DNA from: JBGSTR01 sp963707135
Lineage (GTDB): Bacteria > Pseudomonadota > Gammaproteobacteria > Chromatiales > Chromatiaceae
Reading direction: 5' to 3'
NCBI GenBank assembly: GCA_963707135.1
Contig: CAVPOY010000017.1
Span: forward strand, 24,883-88,882
Length of the DNA: 64,000 nt
Position 1 is the first letter of the stretch; each line of letters starts with the position of its first letter. Shown here one piece after another: positions 35,989 through 44,074 of the stretch. A program made the position numbers and the translations under genes. The notes under the pieces are model-generated. The model saw only the letters and a program-made list of their open reading frames with translations. It was not told the DNA's origin and searched no databases.

Positions 35989-36816
35989 TCAACCGCGCTG
36001 GCGGCAAAGTGACTCGAGCCGCTGCAGCTCTCCGTCTTCGAAGCCGGCACGCCGGCGGTCCGGCAGGTTCAGCGGGCAACGGACCTGGCCCGTCAGGTAC
36101 TCGGCGAGCAGGTCGAAATAGGCCTGCTCCGGGTCCAGACCCCGCCGGTCACAGAGGTAGCGGAACCATCGCGATCCCGCCGCCACGTGGCCTACCTCGT
36201 CTCGCAGAATGATCCGAAGGCATTCTGCCGTCCGGACATCGCCGACCTCGAGCAGCCGTTCGATCATCCCCGGAGTGACGTCGAGCCCCCTCGCCTCCAG
36301 CACGCGCGGCACCAGCGCCATGCGCACCAGTGGGTCGTGGGCGGTGACCCGGGCCATCTCCCAGAGTCCGTCATGGGCCGGGAACGCGCCGTAGTCGTAA
36401 CCGAGCGAGCGCAGACGCTCGCTCATCAGCCCAAAGTGGTAGGCCTCCTCGACGGCGACCTGTACCCAGTCCGAATAGAACTCCATCGGCATGTCCCGGA
36501 AGCGCTGCACCGCATCCCAGGCCAGATTGATGGCGTTGAACTCGATATGGGCGACGGCGTGAATCAATGCAGCTCGCCCCTCGGGGCTGGTCAGCTTGCG
36601 CCGGACGAGCCGCCGGGGCGGAACCAGCTCCGGGTGCTCGGGTCTGCCTGGAACCTCGACGACCGGACCGGCGGCCGCGGGGTCCAGGCCCAAGCGGCCC
36701 TCCCGCCAGGCGGCCGCGACATGCTCCGTGAGCTTCTGCTTCCTCGACGGGTCGGGTTCCGCGAGACAACGACCCGCCTCGTCGAGCAGGTTGCCACCCA
36801 CTTCATCGCTCAGCAT
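35989..36816 (-). CDS. DUF455 ferritin-like protein
   Basis: A 275-residue protein of the DUF455 family, a ferritin-like helical bundle. Putative di-metal ligands appear in HIEFNAINLAWDAV, VQVAVEEAYHFGLM and RIILRDEVGHVAAG. The family has been linked to tRNA hydroxylase-like folds, but the reaction is not established. Its ATG overlaps the end of the upstream glycerate kinase gene by 7 bases, so they are co-translated. Confidence 0.85.
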   Translation of the reverse strand: MLSDEVGGNLLDEAGRCLAEPDPSRKQKLTEHVAAAWREGRLGLDPAAAGPVVEVPGRPEHPELVPPRRLVRRKLTSPEGRAALIHAVAHIEFNAINLAWDAVQRFRDMPMEFYSDWVQVAVEEAYHFGLMSERLRSLGYDYGAFPAHDGLWEMARVTAHDPLVRMALVPRVLEARGLDVTPGMIERLLEVGDVRTAECLRIILRDEVGHVAAGSRWFRYLCDRRGLDPEQAYFDLLAEYLTGQVRCPLNLPDRRRAGFEDGELQRLESLCRQRG

Positions 36817-38048
36817 CGCAACCCCAGAATCAGGTCCATCACATTGGTGCCCGTGGGACCGGTGTTGATCAGGTCGCCGGTGGCGGCCAGCAGGCTCCCC
36901 GAATCGGCGCGAGCCAGACTCTCCTCGACGTCGAAGCCCTCCACGGCGGCCCGGTCAAGCGTGCCGCCGTCCACCAGCGCGCCGGTGTCCTCGGTGTTGC
37001 CGTCGGTACCGTCGGTCCCGGCGCTGAGAAACCAGCAGTCCCCGCGGCCGGCGATTTCTGTTGCCGCGGCCAACGCCAGGTGCTGATTGCGTCCGCCCCG
37101 ACCGGGGGACGGCGGAAGCCGCACGGTCGTCTCCCCGCCCCAGATATGCAGCCCCGGGCCGCCGGCGGCGACCCGTCGGGCGAGCTCGCGGCCGCGCTCG
37201 GCGGCATCGCCATCGATGAACGTCGAATGAACCTGCACCGCAACCCCCTTCCGCCGCGCGGCATCGGCGGCCGCGGCTTTGGCGAGCGCCAGCGTCGCCA
37301 CCAGTTCGACGTCGGGCCCGGCCGACGGCAGGGCGCCCCGCTCGTCGATCCCGCGCGCGATCCAGTCCCGCACCCAATCGGGCAGATCCAGCCGCCCCAC
37401 GCGCTCGGCAAGACCCGGCTCGGGAACCAGCAGACCGGACCCGATCACCCCCGGGTCGTCGCCCGGCACATCCGAGATCGCCAGCAGCCGCACCGGCCGA
37501 TCCGGCAGCGCGCCCAGCAGGCCGCCGCCCTTGATCCGGGAGACCGACTTGCGGACCAGGTTCATCGCGTCGATCGGTAACCCGCTGCCGAGAAGCCAGC
37601 GGCCGAGACGCTGCAGCTCCTCGAGCCCGAGTCGACCCGCCGGCACCTCGACCAGGCTCGAGGCGCCGCCCGAGATCAGGAACAGCAGGGTCGCCTCTGA
37701 AGGGGCCGTCCCCAGCGCGGTGAGCAGGCGCTCCCCCGCCTCCAGGCTTGCACTGGACGGCACGGGGTGACCGCCGATCAAGCCCTCGATGCCGAACCGC
37801 GCGAGACGGGCGGCCTCCAGATGACCCTCCTTGGTGATCGCCAACCCCCCGACGCAGCGCGCACCCAGGACATCGACAGCGCCCAGAGTCATCGACTCGG
37901 CGGCCTTGCCGATCGCGCACAACCACACCTGTCCTCCAATGGGCCGCGCGGCAAGAGCCCGTGCCACCGAGGCACGCCCGTCGACAGCGGCAAGGGCGGC
38001 CGCAAAGACGCCCTCCAACAGACGTCGTGGATACTCCATATCGTTCAA
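36810..38048 (-). CDS. Glycerate 2-kinase (GckA/TtuD, DUF4147-MOFRL)
   Basis: A 412-residue protein. The N-terminal DUF4147 domain contains AIGKAAESMTLGAVDVLG, GGHPVPSSASLEAGERLL and FLISGGASSLVEVP. The C-terminal MOFRL domain contains HIWGGETTVRLPPSPGRGGRNQHLALAAA and FLSAGTDGTDGNTEDTGA. The family phosphorylates D-glycerate at C2 using ATP, feeding lower glycolysis and, in autotrophs, photorespiratory glycerate recycling. Its 3' end overlaps the DUF455 gene. Confidence 0.9.
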   Translation of the reverse strand: MNDMEYPRRLLEGVFAAALAAVDGRASVARALAARPIGGQVWLCAIGKAAESMTLGAVDVLGARCVGGLAITKEGHLEAARLARFGIEGLIGGHPVPSSASLEAGERLLTALGTAPSEATLLFLISGGASSLVEVPAGRLGLEELQRLGRWLLGSGLPIDAMNLVRKSVSRIKGGGLLGALPDRPVRLLAISDVPGDDPGVIGSGLLVPEPGLAERVGRLDLPDWVRDWIARGIDERGALPSAGPDVELVATLALAKAAAADAARRKGVAVQVHSTFIDGDAAERGRELARRVAAGGPGLHIWGGETTVRLPPSPGRGGRNQHLALAAATEIAGRGDCWFLSAGTDGTDGNTEDTGALVDGGTLDRAAVEGFDVEESLARADSGSLLAATGDLINTGPTGTNVMDLILGLRC

Positions 38049-38354
38049 AGGCGGTCGCCCCGCGTGAAGCGCTGCACGGACCCGCCCTTAGGGTGATCTG
38101 AGGTCATGCGGGCGGAGGCGCTCAAACCTGAACCCGCTCTCGTCGTCCGGGGCGGGAGGGGGACCGATACGGATGGGGTCGACGTGGACACCCTGGCGAT
38201 CGACCGCAAGTTTCGACCCCTCACCTGGACTCCCCCCTGCCAGGGGGGAGGAATCCATTCCGGCAAGCCGGGCGCCGCGCTGAGGCCCTTCGCGTTTTGC
38301 AGGGGCAGGTCGAGAAGGGGTGTGCCCCGGGGATAGCGAAAAGCCTGGGGGATA
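38049..38354. other. Intergenic stretch with GC hairpin
   Basis: About 306 bases between glycerate kinase and an FKBP gene. A hairpin CCCCCCT (38232-38238) / AGGGGGG (38242-38248) with a 3-base loop is the only clear structure; no T-tract follows on either strand. Short open frames here have no gene-like start or composition. Confidence 0.45.
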
Positions 38355-39113
38355 TCACTCCCCCGCGCCGGGGGTGGGCGGGGCCAAGGGCCGCGGCGCC
38401 TCGGGTGGCGGGAGTCCCTTGTCGACCGACAACAGCTCCACCTCGTAAATCAGCGCGCTGTTGGGCGGGATACGCTTGCGCGGGCTCTGATTGCCGTAGG
38501 CGAGGTCGGGCGGAACAACGAGCTCCCACTTTGCGCCCTCTTTCATCAGCTGCATCGCCTCGGCCCAGCCCTTGATGACCCGCTTGACCTGAAAGGTGGA
38601 GGGCCTGCCGCGCTCATACGAGCTATCGAACTCGGTGCCATCAATGAGCGTGCCACGGTAGTTTACGGTCACGCGACCGGTCGGCTCGGCGGTCTTGCCC
38701 TCTCCGGCCCTGATCTCCCTGTATTGCAGCCCGCTGGGCAACGTGGTTACGCCTTCCTTCTCCGCGTTGGCGGCGAGAAAGGCTTGCGACTTCTCGAGAT
38801 TCTCCTTATTCCGCTGCTCCTTGATTTCCTTGAGCGCAGCCTGTCTCCGCCGGGTGTCCACCAGGGGCCGCTGTCCCTTCAGGGCGTCCTCGGCCCCTTT
38901 GAGCAGCACCTCCGGGGCAAGCTCCAATTCCTGGCGCTTCAGGTCCTGCCCAAGCTCGTAGCCCAGGCTGTAGTTGACCCGTTCATTGTTGTCCGTCAGC
39001 TCGAGGACGGTGGGCGGGGATTCGGGCACGGCCGTCGGCTCGACGGGCTCGTCCGCGATCGCAACCCCGTACAGGAACCCCAGGGCCGCGATGGCGACGT
39101 TCGTAACGTTCAT
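38355..39113 (-). CDS. FKBP-type peptidyl-prolyl isomerase (FkpA/Mip-like)
   Basis: A 252-residue secreted protein. The signal peptide is MNVTNVAIAALGFLYGVAIA. Residues ~35-125 form the helical dimerisation domain (RVNYSLGYELGQDLKRQ, long charged helix KEIKEQRNKENLEKSQAF). Residues ~125-232 form the FKBP domain (VTVNYRGTLIDGTEFDSSYERG, FQVKRVIKGWAEAMQLMKEGAKWELVVPPDLAYG). This is a periplasmic or outer-membrane folding catalyst. The tail is Pro-rich. A paralogue lies at 56813-57583. Confidence 0.92.
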   Translation of the reverse strand: MNVTNVAIAALGFLYGVAIADEPVEPTAVPESPPTVLELTDNNERVNYSLGYELGQDLKRQELELAPEVLLKGAEDALKGQRPLVDTRRRQAALKEIKEQRNKENLEKSQAFLAANAEKEGVTTLPSGLQYREIRAGEGKTAEPTGRVTVNYRGTLIDGTEFDSSYERGRPSTFQVKRVIKGWAEAMQLMKEGAKWELVVPPDLAYGNQSPRKRIPPNSALIYEVELLSVDKGLPPPEAPRPLAPPTPGAGE

Positions 39114-39938
39114 GCTTAAACCTCTCCTTGCTGTTGGGCTTTTTACAGAGTAGCGATGCGGATCTTATCAGGGCTCAGTTCCCTCGCCGAGAGCCGACGC
39201 GCGCTCGGGAGCGGGTCCAGGATCATCGAAAAATGAACCGTTCAGCTTCTCCCGGCAAGAATGGGGAGAGAGGTCCGGGGTGGGAGGTCCCCTCACCTGG
39301 CCTTCCAACGCGTGTTCTCAACGCCTCGCGTAAGAACCGAGGGCCGAACGAACACCCGCGACGATACGCATCCGAACCGCGCATTATTGCCCGCGATCCC
39401 GTGCGGGAAGGCATCAACCCCACGCGATGAAAGATTCGAAAAGCCTTTCGCGATCCGCCTCCGCGTACGGTCTTCCCGGATGATGGCTTCCAAGGCGGCC
39501 ATTCCGGACGCAACCTCATCGAAATGCGTCAATCGCGCTTGAACGGTGCTTACTGACAACATGCACCCATCGGACTTCGCATTGCGGAGGCATTGCTGTC
39601 AATGTACCAGACAGCCGCGAACGAACGAGTAGGCGGAATGATTACGAGGGACTCAAGCCGTTATTATGGAGAGATTTTTTAAATCTCTTCCAGCAATTTT
39701 GGTAATGACTCGGGAAGACCTTTCGCCGGACCAAGTCCCACCCTGTCCTTTTTCCGATGTCATGGAGGTTCATTCACGCTGAATCTCGATCGTATCATTG
39801 ATGCTTTTGTTGTCCGAGATCATTTCTTCTTTTGATTCTTGTTGATGTTCGCTCCGGCCGACCTAAGCTTAGCAGTGGGGTCCTGGTCGATGCCCCGGAA
39901 ATCGCTCCCGTCTCCACCAGAATTGAGACAGCTACCCA
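39114..39938. other. Long intergenic region with no supported gene
   Basis: About 825 bases between the FKBP gene and the FNR-like gene. From 39640 to 39880 it is visibly AT-richer than the rest (runs such as GAGATTTTTTAAATCTC). An open frame on the minus strand at 39293-39562 lacks a ribosome site and recognisable similarity. The 3' part should carry the promoter of the FNR-like gene. ATTTAAAAAATCT near 39670 is a short AT dyad of unknown meaning. Confidence 0.4.
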
Positions 39939-40736
39939 ATGAACAAGCCGTCAGCTCACCAAATCCGCGACCCAGACGCGACGCGGACAGGGAGTGAACC
40001 GCGCTGCTTCGATTGCGCCTGGGACGACCTGGCCGATTGTCGGCGCTGCGCGATACGTGGGAGGAGCCTGTTCTCCGCCTTGCGCGGCGCGGATTTCGAC
40101 CAGATCCTGGAGCCGATCAGGCGCGCGGTCGTTCCGACAGGGACCATCCTCTACTCCGAGGGCGAGTCGGCGAATGCCGTCTACACGGTCCGTTGGGGAC
40201 TGGTAAAGCTCGTCAAGCAGTCGCCTGACGGCGCGCCACGCATTGTGCGCCTGCTCGGCACGGGGGCGGCTGTGGGCCTTGAGGCGCTGAAACATGGCGT
40301 GTACTGGCATTCCGCCGTCGCAATGCGCGAAACCGCCCTCTGCCGTGTCCCCTTCAGCGTCCTCGATCGGCTTCAGACCGGCAACGCCCAAATGACCGAC
40401 AGGCTGATCCTGCAGTGGGAGCATTACATGGAGTACGCGGACCGCTGGATCACGGACCTGTCGACGGGACCTGTGAAGTTGCGGGTTCAGCACCTGATCG
40501 CACTGCTACTCGAGATCACCGACAGCACTACGGGCGAGATCGAGATGCCGCACGTCGACGACCTGGCGGCGATCCTCGGCACATCGGCCGAGTCGGTGAG
40601 TCGGGCGATGGCCGAGCTCAAGCGTGCGAAGGTCCTGAACCGGGTCGCGCCTCGCACCTACCGGTGCGATCTGGAAACACTTGAGCGTCTGACGGGTTTG
40701 CGTTCGCCGTCAGCCGATTTCGCCCGGATTGCCTGA
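39939..40736 (+). CDS. FNR-like Crp/Fnr-family regulator with cysteine cluster
   Basis: A 265-residue Crp/Fnr regulator. N-terminal cysteines C23, C26, C34 and C37 (RCFDCAWDDLADCRRCAIRG) plus C135 in ALCRVPFSVLDRL, which aligns with C122 of E. coli FNR, suggest an oxygen- or NO-sensing [4Fe-4S] cluster. A cyclic-nucleotide-like beta barrel spans residues 50-140. The recognition helix reads SAESVSRAMAEL, containing the E-x-x-S-R of FNR-type proteins that bind TTGAT-N4-ATCAA. Sensing is inferred, and spacing differs from E. coli FNR (CX2CX7CX2C). Repeat copy D follows 18 bases after the stop. Confidence 0.85.
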   Translation: MNKPSAHQIRDPDATRTGSEPRCFDCAWDDLADCRRCAIRGRSLFSALRGADFDQILEPIRRAVVPTGTILYSEGESANAVYTVRWGLVKLVKQSPDGAPRIVRLLGTGAAVGLEALKHGVYWHSAVAMRETALCRVPFSVLDRLQTGNAQMTDRLILQWEHYMEYADRWITDLSTGPVKLRVQHLIALLLEITDSTTGEIEMPHVDDLAAILGTSAESVSRAMAELKRAKVLNRVAPRTYRCDLETLERLTGLRSPSADFARIA

Positions 40737-40754
40737 CTGCCCCAAGTGACACGT

Positions 40755-40820
40755 TGATCAAATGCCATCCTAGCAATCGATCAGTTCGTTTCTGTGACGC
40801 GGGAAGCGCTGATCTAGATA
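40755..40820. repeat. Composite palindromic repeat, copy D
   Basis: TGATCAAATGCCATCCTAGC then AATCGATCAG forms the left palindrome (40755-40784). A degenerate right half follows (GACGCGGGAAGCGCTGATCTAG, 40796-40817). It lies between the FNR-like gene and a small secreted-protein gene. Confidence 0.7.
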
Positions 40821-40855
40821 GCGTTCCCCAATGCCAATTGGCGAGGAGGACCACG

Positions 40856-41206
40856 ATGTCCAAGTTACCGCTCGTGTTGATCGTCCCAATGTTATTTTCC
40901 GCCGCGGCCGGCGCCGCCGGTCCGGGTGGAGGCTTTGGCGGCCCGGGTTATGGCGCCGGGGACCCAGGCTACGGCCCCGGTTACCCGGGGTACGGCATCG
41001 GCGGCCCCGGATTCGGGCCGGGTTACCCCGGATACGGCAAGGGGAAACCGGGCTCTGGCTGGTCGAGACCCGACTTTCGTGGGCCTTCCGGGCAGGGCGC
41101 ACGTGGCACGCAGCAGGGATACGGCCGGGGCTCAGACTCGGGCTACGGCCGCGGGCCGTCCACCAGCGGCCCCAATCCCCGGCAGGGGCGTTTCCAAACC
41201 TGGTAG
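40856..41206 (+). CDS. Gly/Tyr/Pro-rich secreted protein, sulfur-globule-like
   Basis: A 116-residue protein with a strong ribosome site (GAGGAGGA at 40842-40849) and a signal peptide MSKLPLVLIVPMLFSAAAGA. The mature part is a low-complexity repeat of Gly-Tyr-Pro units (GPGYGAGDPGYGPGYPGYG, PGYPGYGKG), then GQGARGTQQGYGRGSDSGYGRG. Size, signal peptide and composition resemble the sulfur globule envelope proteins of purple sulfur bacteria. Low-complexity sequence makes homology hard to prove, so another cell-surface or matrix role is possible. Confidence 0.65.
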   Translation: MSKLPLVLIVPMLFSAAAGAAGPGGGFGGPGYGAGDPGYGPGYPGYGIGGPGFGPGYPGYGKGKPGSGWSRPDFRGPSGQGARGTQQGYGRGSDSGYGRGPSTSGPNPRQGRFQTW

Positions 41207-41467
41207 GCACTTGGTATCGCGGCGTCGGGACAGGCCGCCCGCGACAGACGTCGGATCCGAGGTTTCGAGAGGGATAGCCGTCGCCTCGTAGATCCGCCGG
41301 GGTCACCCGTCCGCTGTGCCGGGACTGGGTCGACAGATATGACCGCCGCGCGATGGCCGCTTTCCGCGCTCAGCTCCTTGAATGGAAAGCGGCCTTCTCT
41401 GACCCGGGCCATCGAATCTTTAGTGACCTGGCTTCTGGCGAAGCGCGGTCCCGGGTCGGCCTAGATG

Positions 41468-41788
41468 TCACCAGGGCTCACGCGCCCCGGTCCCGCCATT
41501 GTCGACTCCGCCGTCGGGCAGCTCGTCGGGAATGCGGGTCCCGCTCGGCTGCGGATCGACGTCATCCGGCATCAGCATGCCCCCGTCGGACATGTCGTCT
41601 GCCGGGTCCATGGAGCTGGTCATATCGCCGCCCCCGGGCTGATCGAGGTTGTCGATGGCGTCTTCGTGATTCCCCATCATGTCGCCGATTTCGATCAGAT
41701 CGTAGACAGGGGAATTATGGTGGGCCGCAACCGGCGCCGCGAGCACGGCGCTGATCGCTGCGGTTGCGATGAGGTAGGTTGTTTTCAT
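41468..41788 (-). CDS. Small secreted Met/Asp-rich protein
   Basis: A 106-residue protein with ribosome site AGGAG 8 bases before ATG 41788 and signal peptide MKTTYLIATAAISAVLAAPVAA. The mature form starts HHNSPVYD and is highly acidic with many methionines (DMMGNHEDA, GGDMTSSMDPADDMSDGGMLMPDD). No known family is recognised. An N-terminal His pair plus scattered Met is compatible with Cu(I)/Ag(I) binding, and the gene lies next to the copper region and on the same strand as the sigma-54 activator gene. The metal role is a guess from composition. Confidence 0.6.
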   Translation of the reverse strand: MKTTYLIATAAISAVLAAPVAAHHNSPVYDLIEIGDMMGNHEDAIDNLDQPGGGDMTSSMDPADDMSDGGMLMPDDVDPQPSGTRIPDELPDGGVDNGGTGAREPW

Positions 41789-42058
41789 TGACGTGACTCC
41801 TGCTGGGTACCGCGGTAGGCACCGGGAAGACCTAATTCAGGGCGCTCGACTTGCCGCCGTTCCGATACAACAGGACACCCGGTGCCACGGTCGAACCTAT
41901 CGCAGCAGAGCAGGAATCTCATTGAAGATCGATCATCCCCGCCGTTGAGGTGGGTCACTCGATCGCAACAAAATTGGTGTGAGCGGATCGCATACGTACT
42001 GGTTTCCCGCACGACGATGGGAATTCCGGCGCTGTCGGCCGCGTTATGGGCCGTATCC

Positions 42059-43426
42059 TTAACCCAGCCCGAGCTGCCGAAGCTTCCGGTAGACAGTGCG
42101 CTCACTCACTCCTAGCTCGCGCGCGGCCGCCCGCCGGTTGCCGTTGTGACGACGCAGCGCCTGGACAAGATGGTCGGCCTCCCAGACATGTCGGGCGCGA
42201 CGTCCGATGCGTGCGGTTTCACCCTCCGGCTCGGCGGGAACGCCAATTCCGGTAGATGCGCATTCCCTGCCGTTCAGGCGCTCGGGCAGGGCCGCCGCGA
42301 TCTGAGCCGCCGAGATGCGCCCCTCGGGCGCATTGACCGCGGCGACCCAAAGAACATTGCGGAGCTCGCGGATGTTGCCGGGAAATTCGTAGCCCATGAG
42401 TCGGTCGATTCCCGCCGCGTCGATCGAATGCCAACGCCCGGAGGTCTGTCCGATACGGCGCAGAAGCTCCGCGGCGAGCAGCGGGATGTCCGCCCGGCGA
42501 TCCGCAAGACTGGGCAGGTTCACGGTCAGGCAGGCCACGCGGTAATAGAGGTCACTGCGGAACCAGGGCACGTCGCGCAGCTCCCGGTTGGTCGCGCAGA
42601 TGATGCGGACATTGGCGCGTAGGGTCCGGGTGTCGCCGACTCGGCGAAAGGTCCCGGACTCCAACACCCGCAGCAGCTTCGACTGCAGCGGCAGCGGCAT
42701 TTCGCCGATCTCGTCGAGGAAGAGTGTCCCCCCGTCCGCCAATTCATAGAGCCCCTGCTTCTCGCCGGAGCTTCCCGTAAAGGCACCGCGCGCGTGGCCG
42801 AAGACCTCGCTCTCGAACAACTCCGCGCTGAGCGCGGTGCAGTCGAGCGTGATGAACGGTCCTCTGCTCCGCGCGGAATGCCGGTGCACGTAGGCTGCGG
42901 CGAGCTCCTTGCCGGTGCCGGTCTCACCCTGCAGCAGCACCGGCGCCTCGGTGGCGCCCGCCCGCTCGAGACCCTTCAGCGTCGCGCGAAAGACCGGGGT
43001 GTTGCCTACCATGGACTCGCCCTCCACCGAGGCATGCCCGGGCTCCGGGTGCAGCCGCTCCGCGTCCCTCTGAATCAACTCGCCGAGCAGGGCCTGCCCG
43101 GAGTCCGCTCCTAGGGGGTAGGCGTGAACGCTCACCCGGTGTTCCCGGCCGTCCGGGTCCCGGTAGTCGTGCACGACGGTCTTGGTTCGTTCATGTTGGA
43201 AGACCTCGACGAACGGGCACTTGTCCCGGTCATTCCCACAGGGAAAGGGCGTACGCTGCTTGTCCAGGATGGCATGACATGGGCGAGAAACCGCGTCGCG
43301 GCCCGAGACGCCATAGGCCTCCTCAAAGGCGCGGTTGATCGCGACGACCCGGCAACCCTTGTCGACCAGCAGGAAAGGCTGATCGTAGATATCGACCAGC
43401 GACTGTAACTCCAGGGGAAGGTCCAG
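42059..43426 (-). CDS. Sigma-54-dependent transcriptional activator with PAS domain
   Basis: An NtrC-type enhancer-binding protein. The N-terminal PAS domain (LVDIYDQPFLLVDKGCRVVAINRAFEEAYG) has a cysteine group CHAILDK...PFPCGNDRDKCPF. The central AAA+ domain has Walker A GETGTGKE, the GAFTGA loop (RGAFTGSSG), Walker B LFLDEIGEM and the arginine region ENPGN-like FPGNIREL. The C-terminal Fis-type helix-turn-helix is NRRAAARELGVSERTVYRKL. The frame begins just after a TGA; there is no ATG/GTG/TTG before the PAS domain, but AGAGGAGG lies 6 bases before CTG 43426, so a CTG start is proposed (455 residues). It probably controls the adjacent copper genes. Confidence 0.82.
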   Translation of the reverse strand: MDLPLELQSLVDIYDQPFLLVDKGCRVVAINRAFEEAYGVSGRDAVSRPCHAILDKQRTPFPCGNDRDKCPFVEVFQHERTKTVVHDYRDPDGREHRVSVHAYPLGADSGQALLGELIQRDAERLHPEPGHASVEGESMVGNTPVFRATLKGLERAGATEAPVLLQGETGTGKELAAAYVHRHSARSRGPFITLDCTALSAELFESEVFGHARGAFTGSSGEKQGLYELADGGTLFLDEIGEMPLPLQSKLLRVLESGTFRRVGDTRTLRANVRIICATNRELRDVPWFRSDLYYRVACLTVNLPSLADRRADIPLLAAELLRRIGQTSGRWHSIDAAGIDRLMGYEFPGNIRELRNVLWVAAVNAPEGRISAAQIAAALPERLNGRECASTGIGVPAEPEGETARIGRRARHVWEADHLVQALRRHNGNRRAAARELGVSERTVYRKLRQLGLG

Positions 43427-43515
43427 GGCTCACCTCCTCTTGCTCGTTCTGCTTCTTGATTTCCAGTCCCTGAATCACGCCTTCCGGGGCGATGACGTGA
43501 CGGGAGTCACAGTAT

Positions 43516-43529
43516 ATGCCACAAGTGGC
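43516..43529. promoter_or_regulatory. TGCCAC-AA-GTGGCA dyad
   Basis: A perfect 6-base inverted repeat with a 2-base spacer, 90 bases upstream of the sigma-54 activator start. The related sequence ATATGCCACA occurs beside the palindrome upstream of the second oxidase gene (46804-46813). Confidence 0.45.
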
Positions 43530-43537
43530 AGACACTG

Positions 43538-43561
43538 ACATGACAAACTGACAGTTGTCAT
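43538..43561. promoter_or_regulatory. TGACA/TGTCA palindrome, candidate activator site
   Basis: CATGACAA-ACTGACAG-TTGTCATG: 8-base perfect arms around an 8-base centre. It shares TGACAA/TTGTCA half-sites with the palindrome at 46811-46848, and such half-sites also occur in the E. coli CusR box. A binding site for the adjacent sigma-54 activator is the simplest reading. Confidence 0.5.
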
Positions 43562-43622
43562 GCCCATTTCGTCAGCCGATGAGCGGGCGCCGAAAGACAG
43601 AAACCCTACCGAGGCGATCCTC

Positions 43623-43649
43623 CACACCCTACTCCAGAGGTAGGGTTTA
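43623..43649. promoter_or_regulatory. ACCCTA/TAGGGT dyad, oxidase locus 1
   Basis: ACACCCTACTCCAGAGGTAG followed by GGTTTAC. The core ACCCTAC-TCCAGAG-GTAGGGT has perfect 7-base arms. 22 of 27 positions also occur at 46913-46939 upstream of the second oxidase. Size and form resemble MerR-type metal-responsive operators. Confidence 0.6.
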
Positions 43650-44074
43650 CACCCGTTGTTTTCTCCATAACCCCTCACTTCATCAATGGCTCGCCCCGGA
43701 ATTTCCGGGTGCCCGACCACCGCAGCGGGCCTGAGCAACCCTCGGGCCGAACCTGGGCACTGGCTTTTTATTGAAACTATTCAATCGGATGACCTTCGCA
43801 CGGCCGGCTTATCCTTGGGGCCGTCGGGGAGACTTCGGCGACGACCCGCCCGCAAACGGTCAGCAGGGGCGGGTTTGCGAAACACGGCACGTCGCTTGTA
43901 GGCACATACAGCGTGCAGCGAGCGTCTCTCGAACGTGTGAGAGCTGGCAATGCGGTCCCGTTGGCCAGGGCCGGAAAACACATGCGACGCGGATGCCCCG
44001 CGCCACGGCCGTCGAAGCGACGGGTGGGCGGCAATCGATCCAGATGACTCAAATTTTCGCGGGAGTTAATGGCT

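Larger units (their letters stand above)
43427..44074. promoter_or_regulatory. Control region between sigma-54 activator and oxidase genes
   Basis: A 648-base divergent non-coding stretch. It holds a TGCCAC/GTGGCA dyad, a TGACA/TGTCA palindrome and a 27-base ACCCTA/TAGGGT dyad (separate entries). A possible -24/-12 element CGGCAC-GTCGC-TTGTA lies at 43885-43900 (consensus TGGCAC-N5-TTGCA; two mismatches), about 175 bases before the oxidase start. Confidence 0.55.

Noticed and set aside
39293..39562. 89-codon minus-strand open frame in the long gap
   Set aside because: No ribosome site, no recognisable similarity, composition not gene-like.
43885..43900. Firm sigma-54 promoter for the first oxidase
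   Set aside because: CGGCAC-N5-TTGTA has mismatches at important positions and the counterpart before the second oxidase lacks a -12 element; kept only as a weak candidate inside the region entry.
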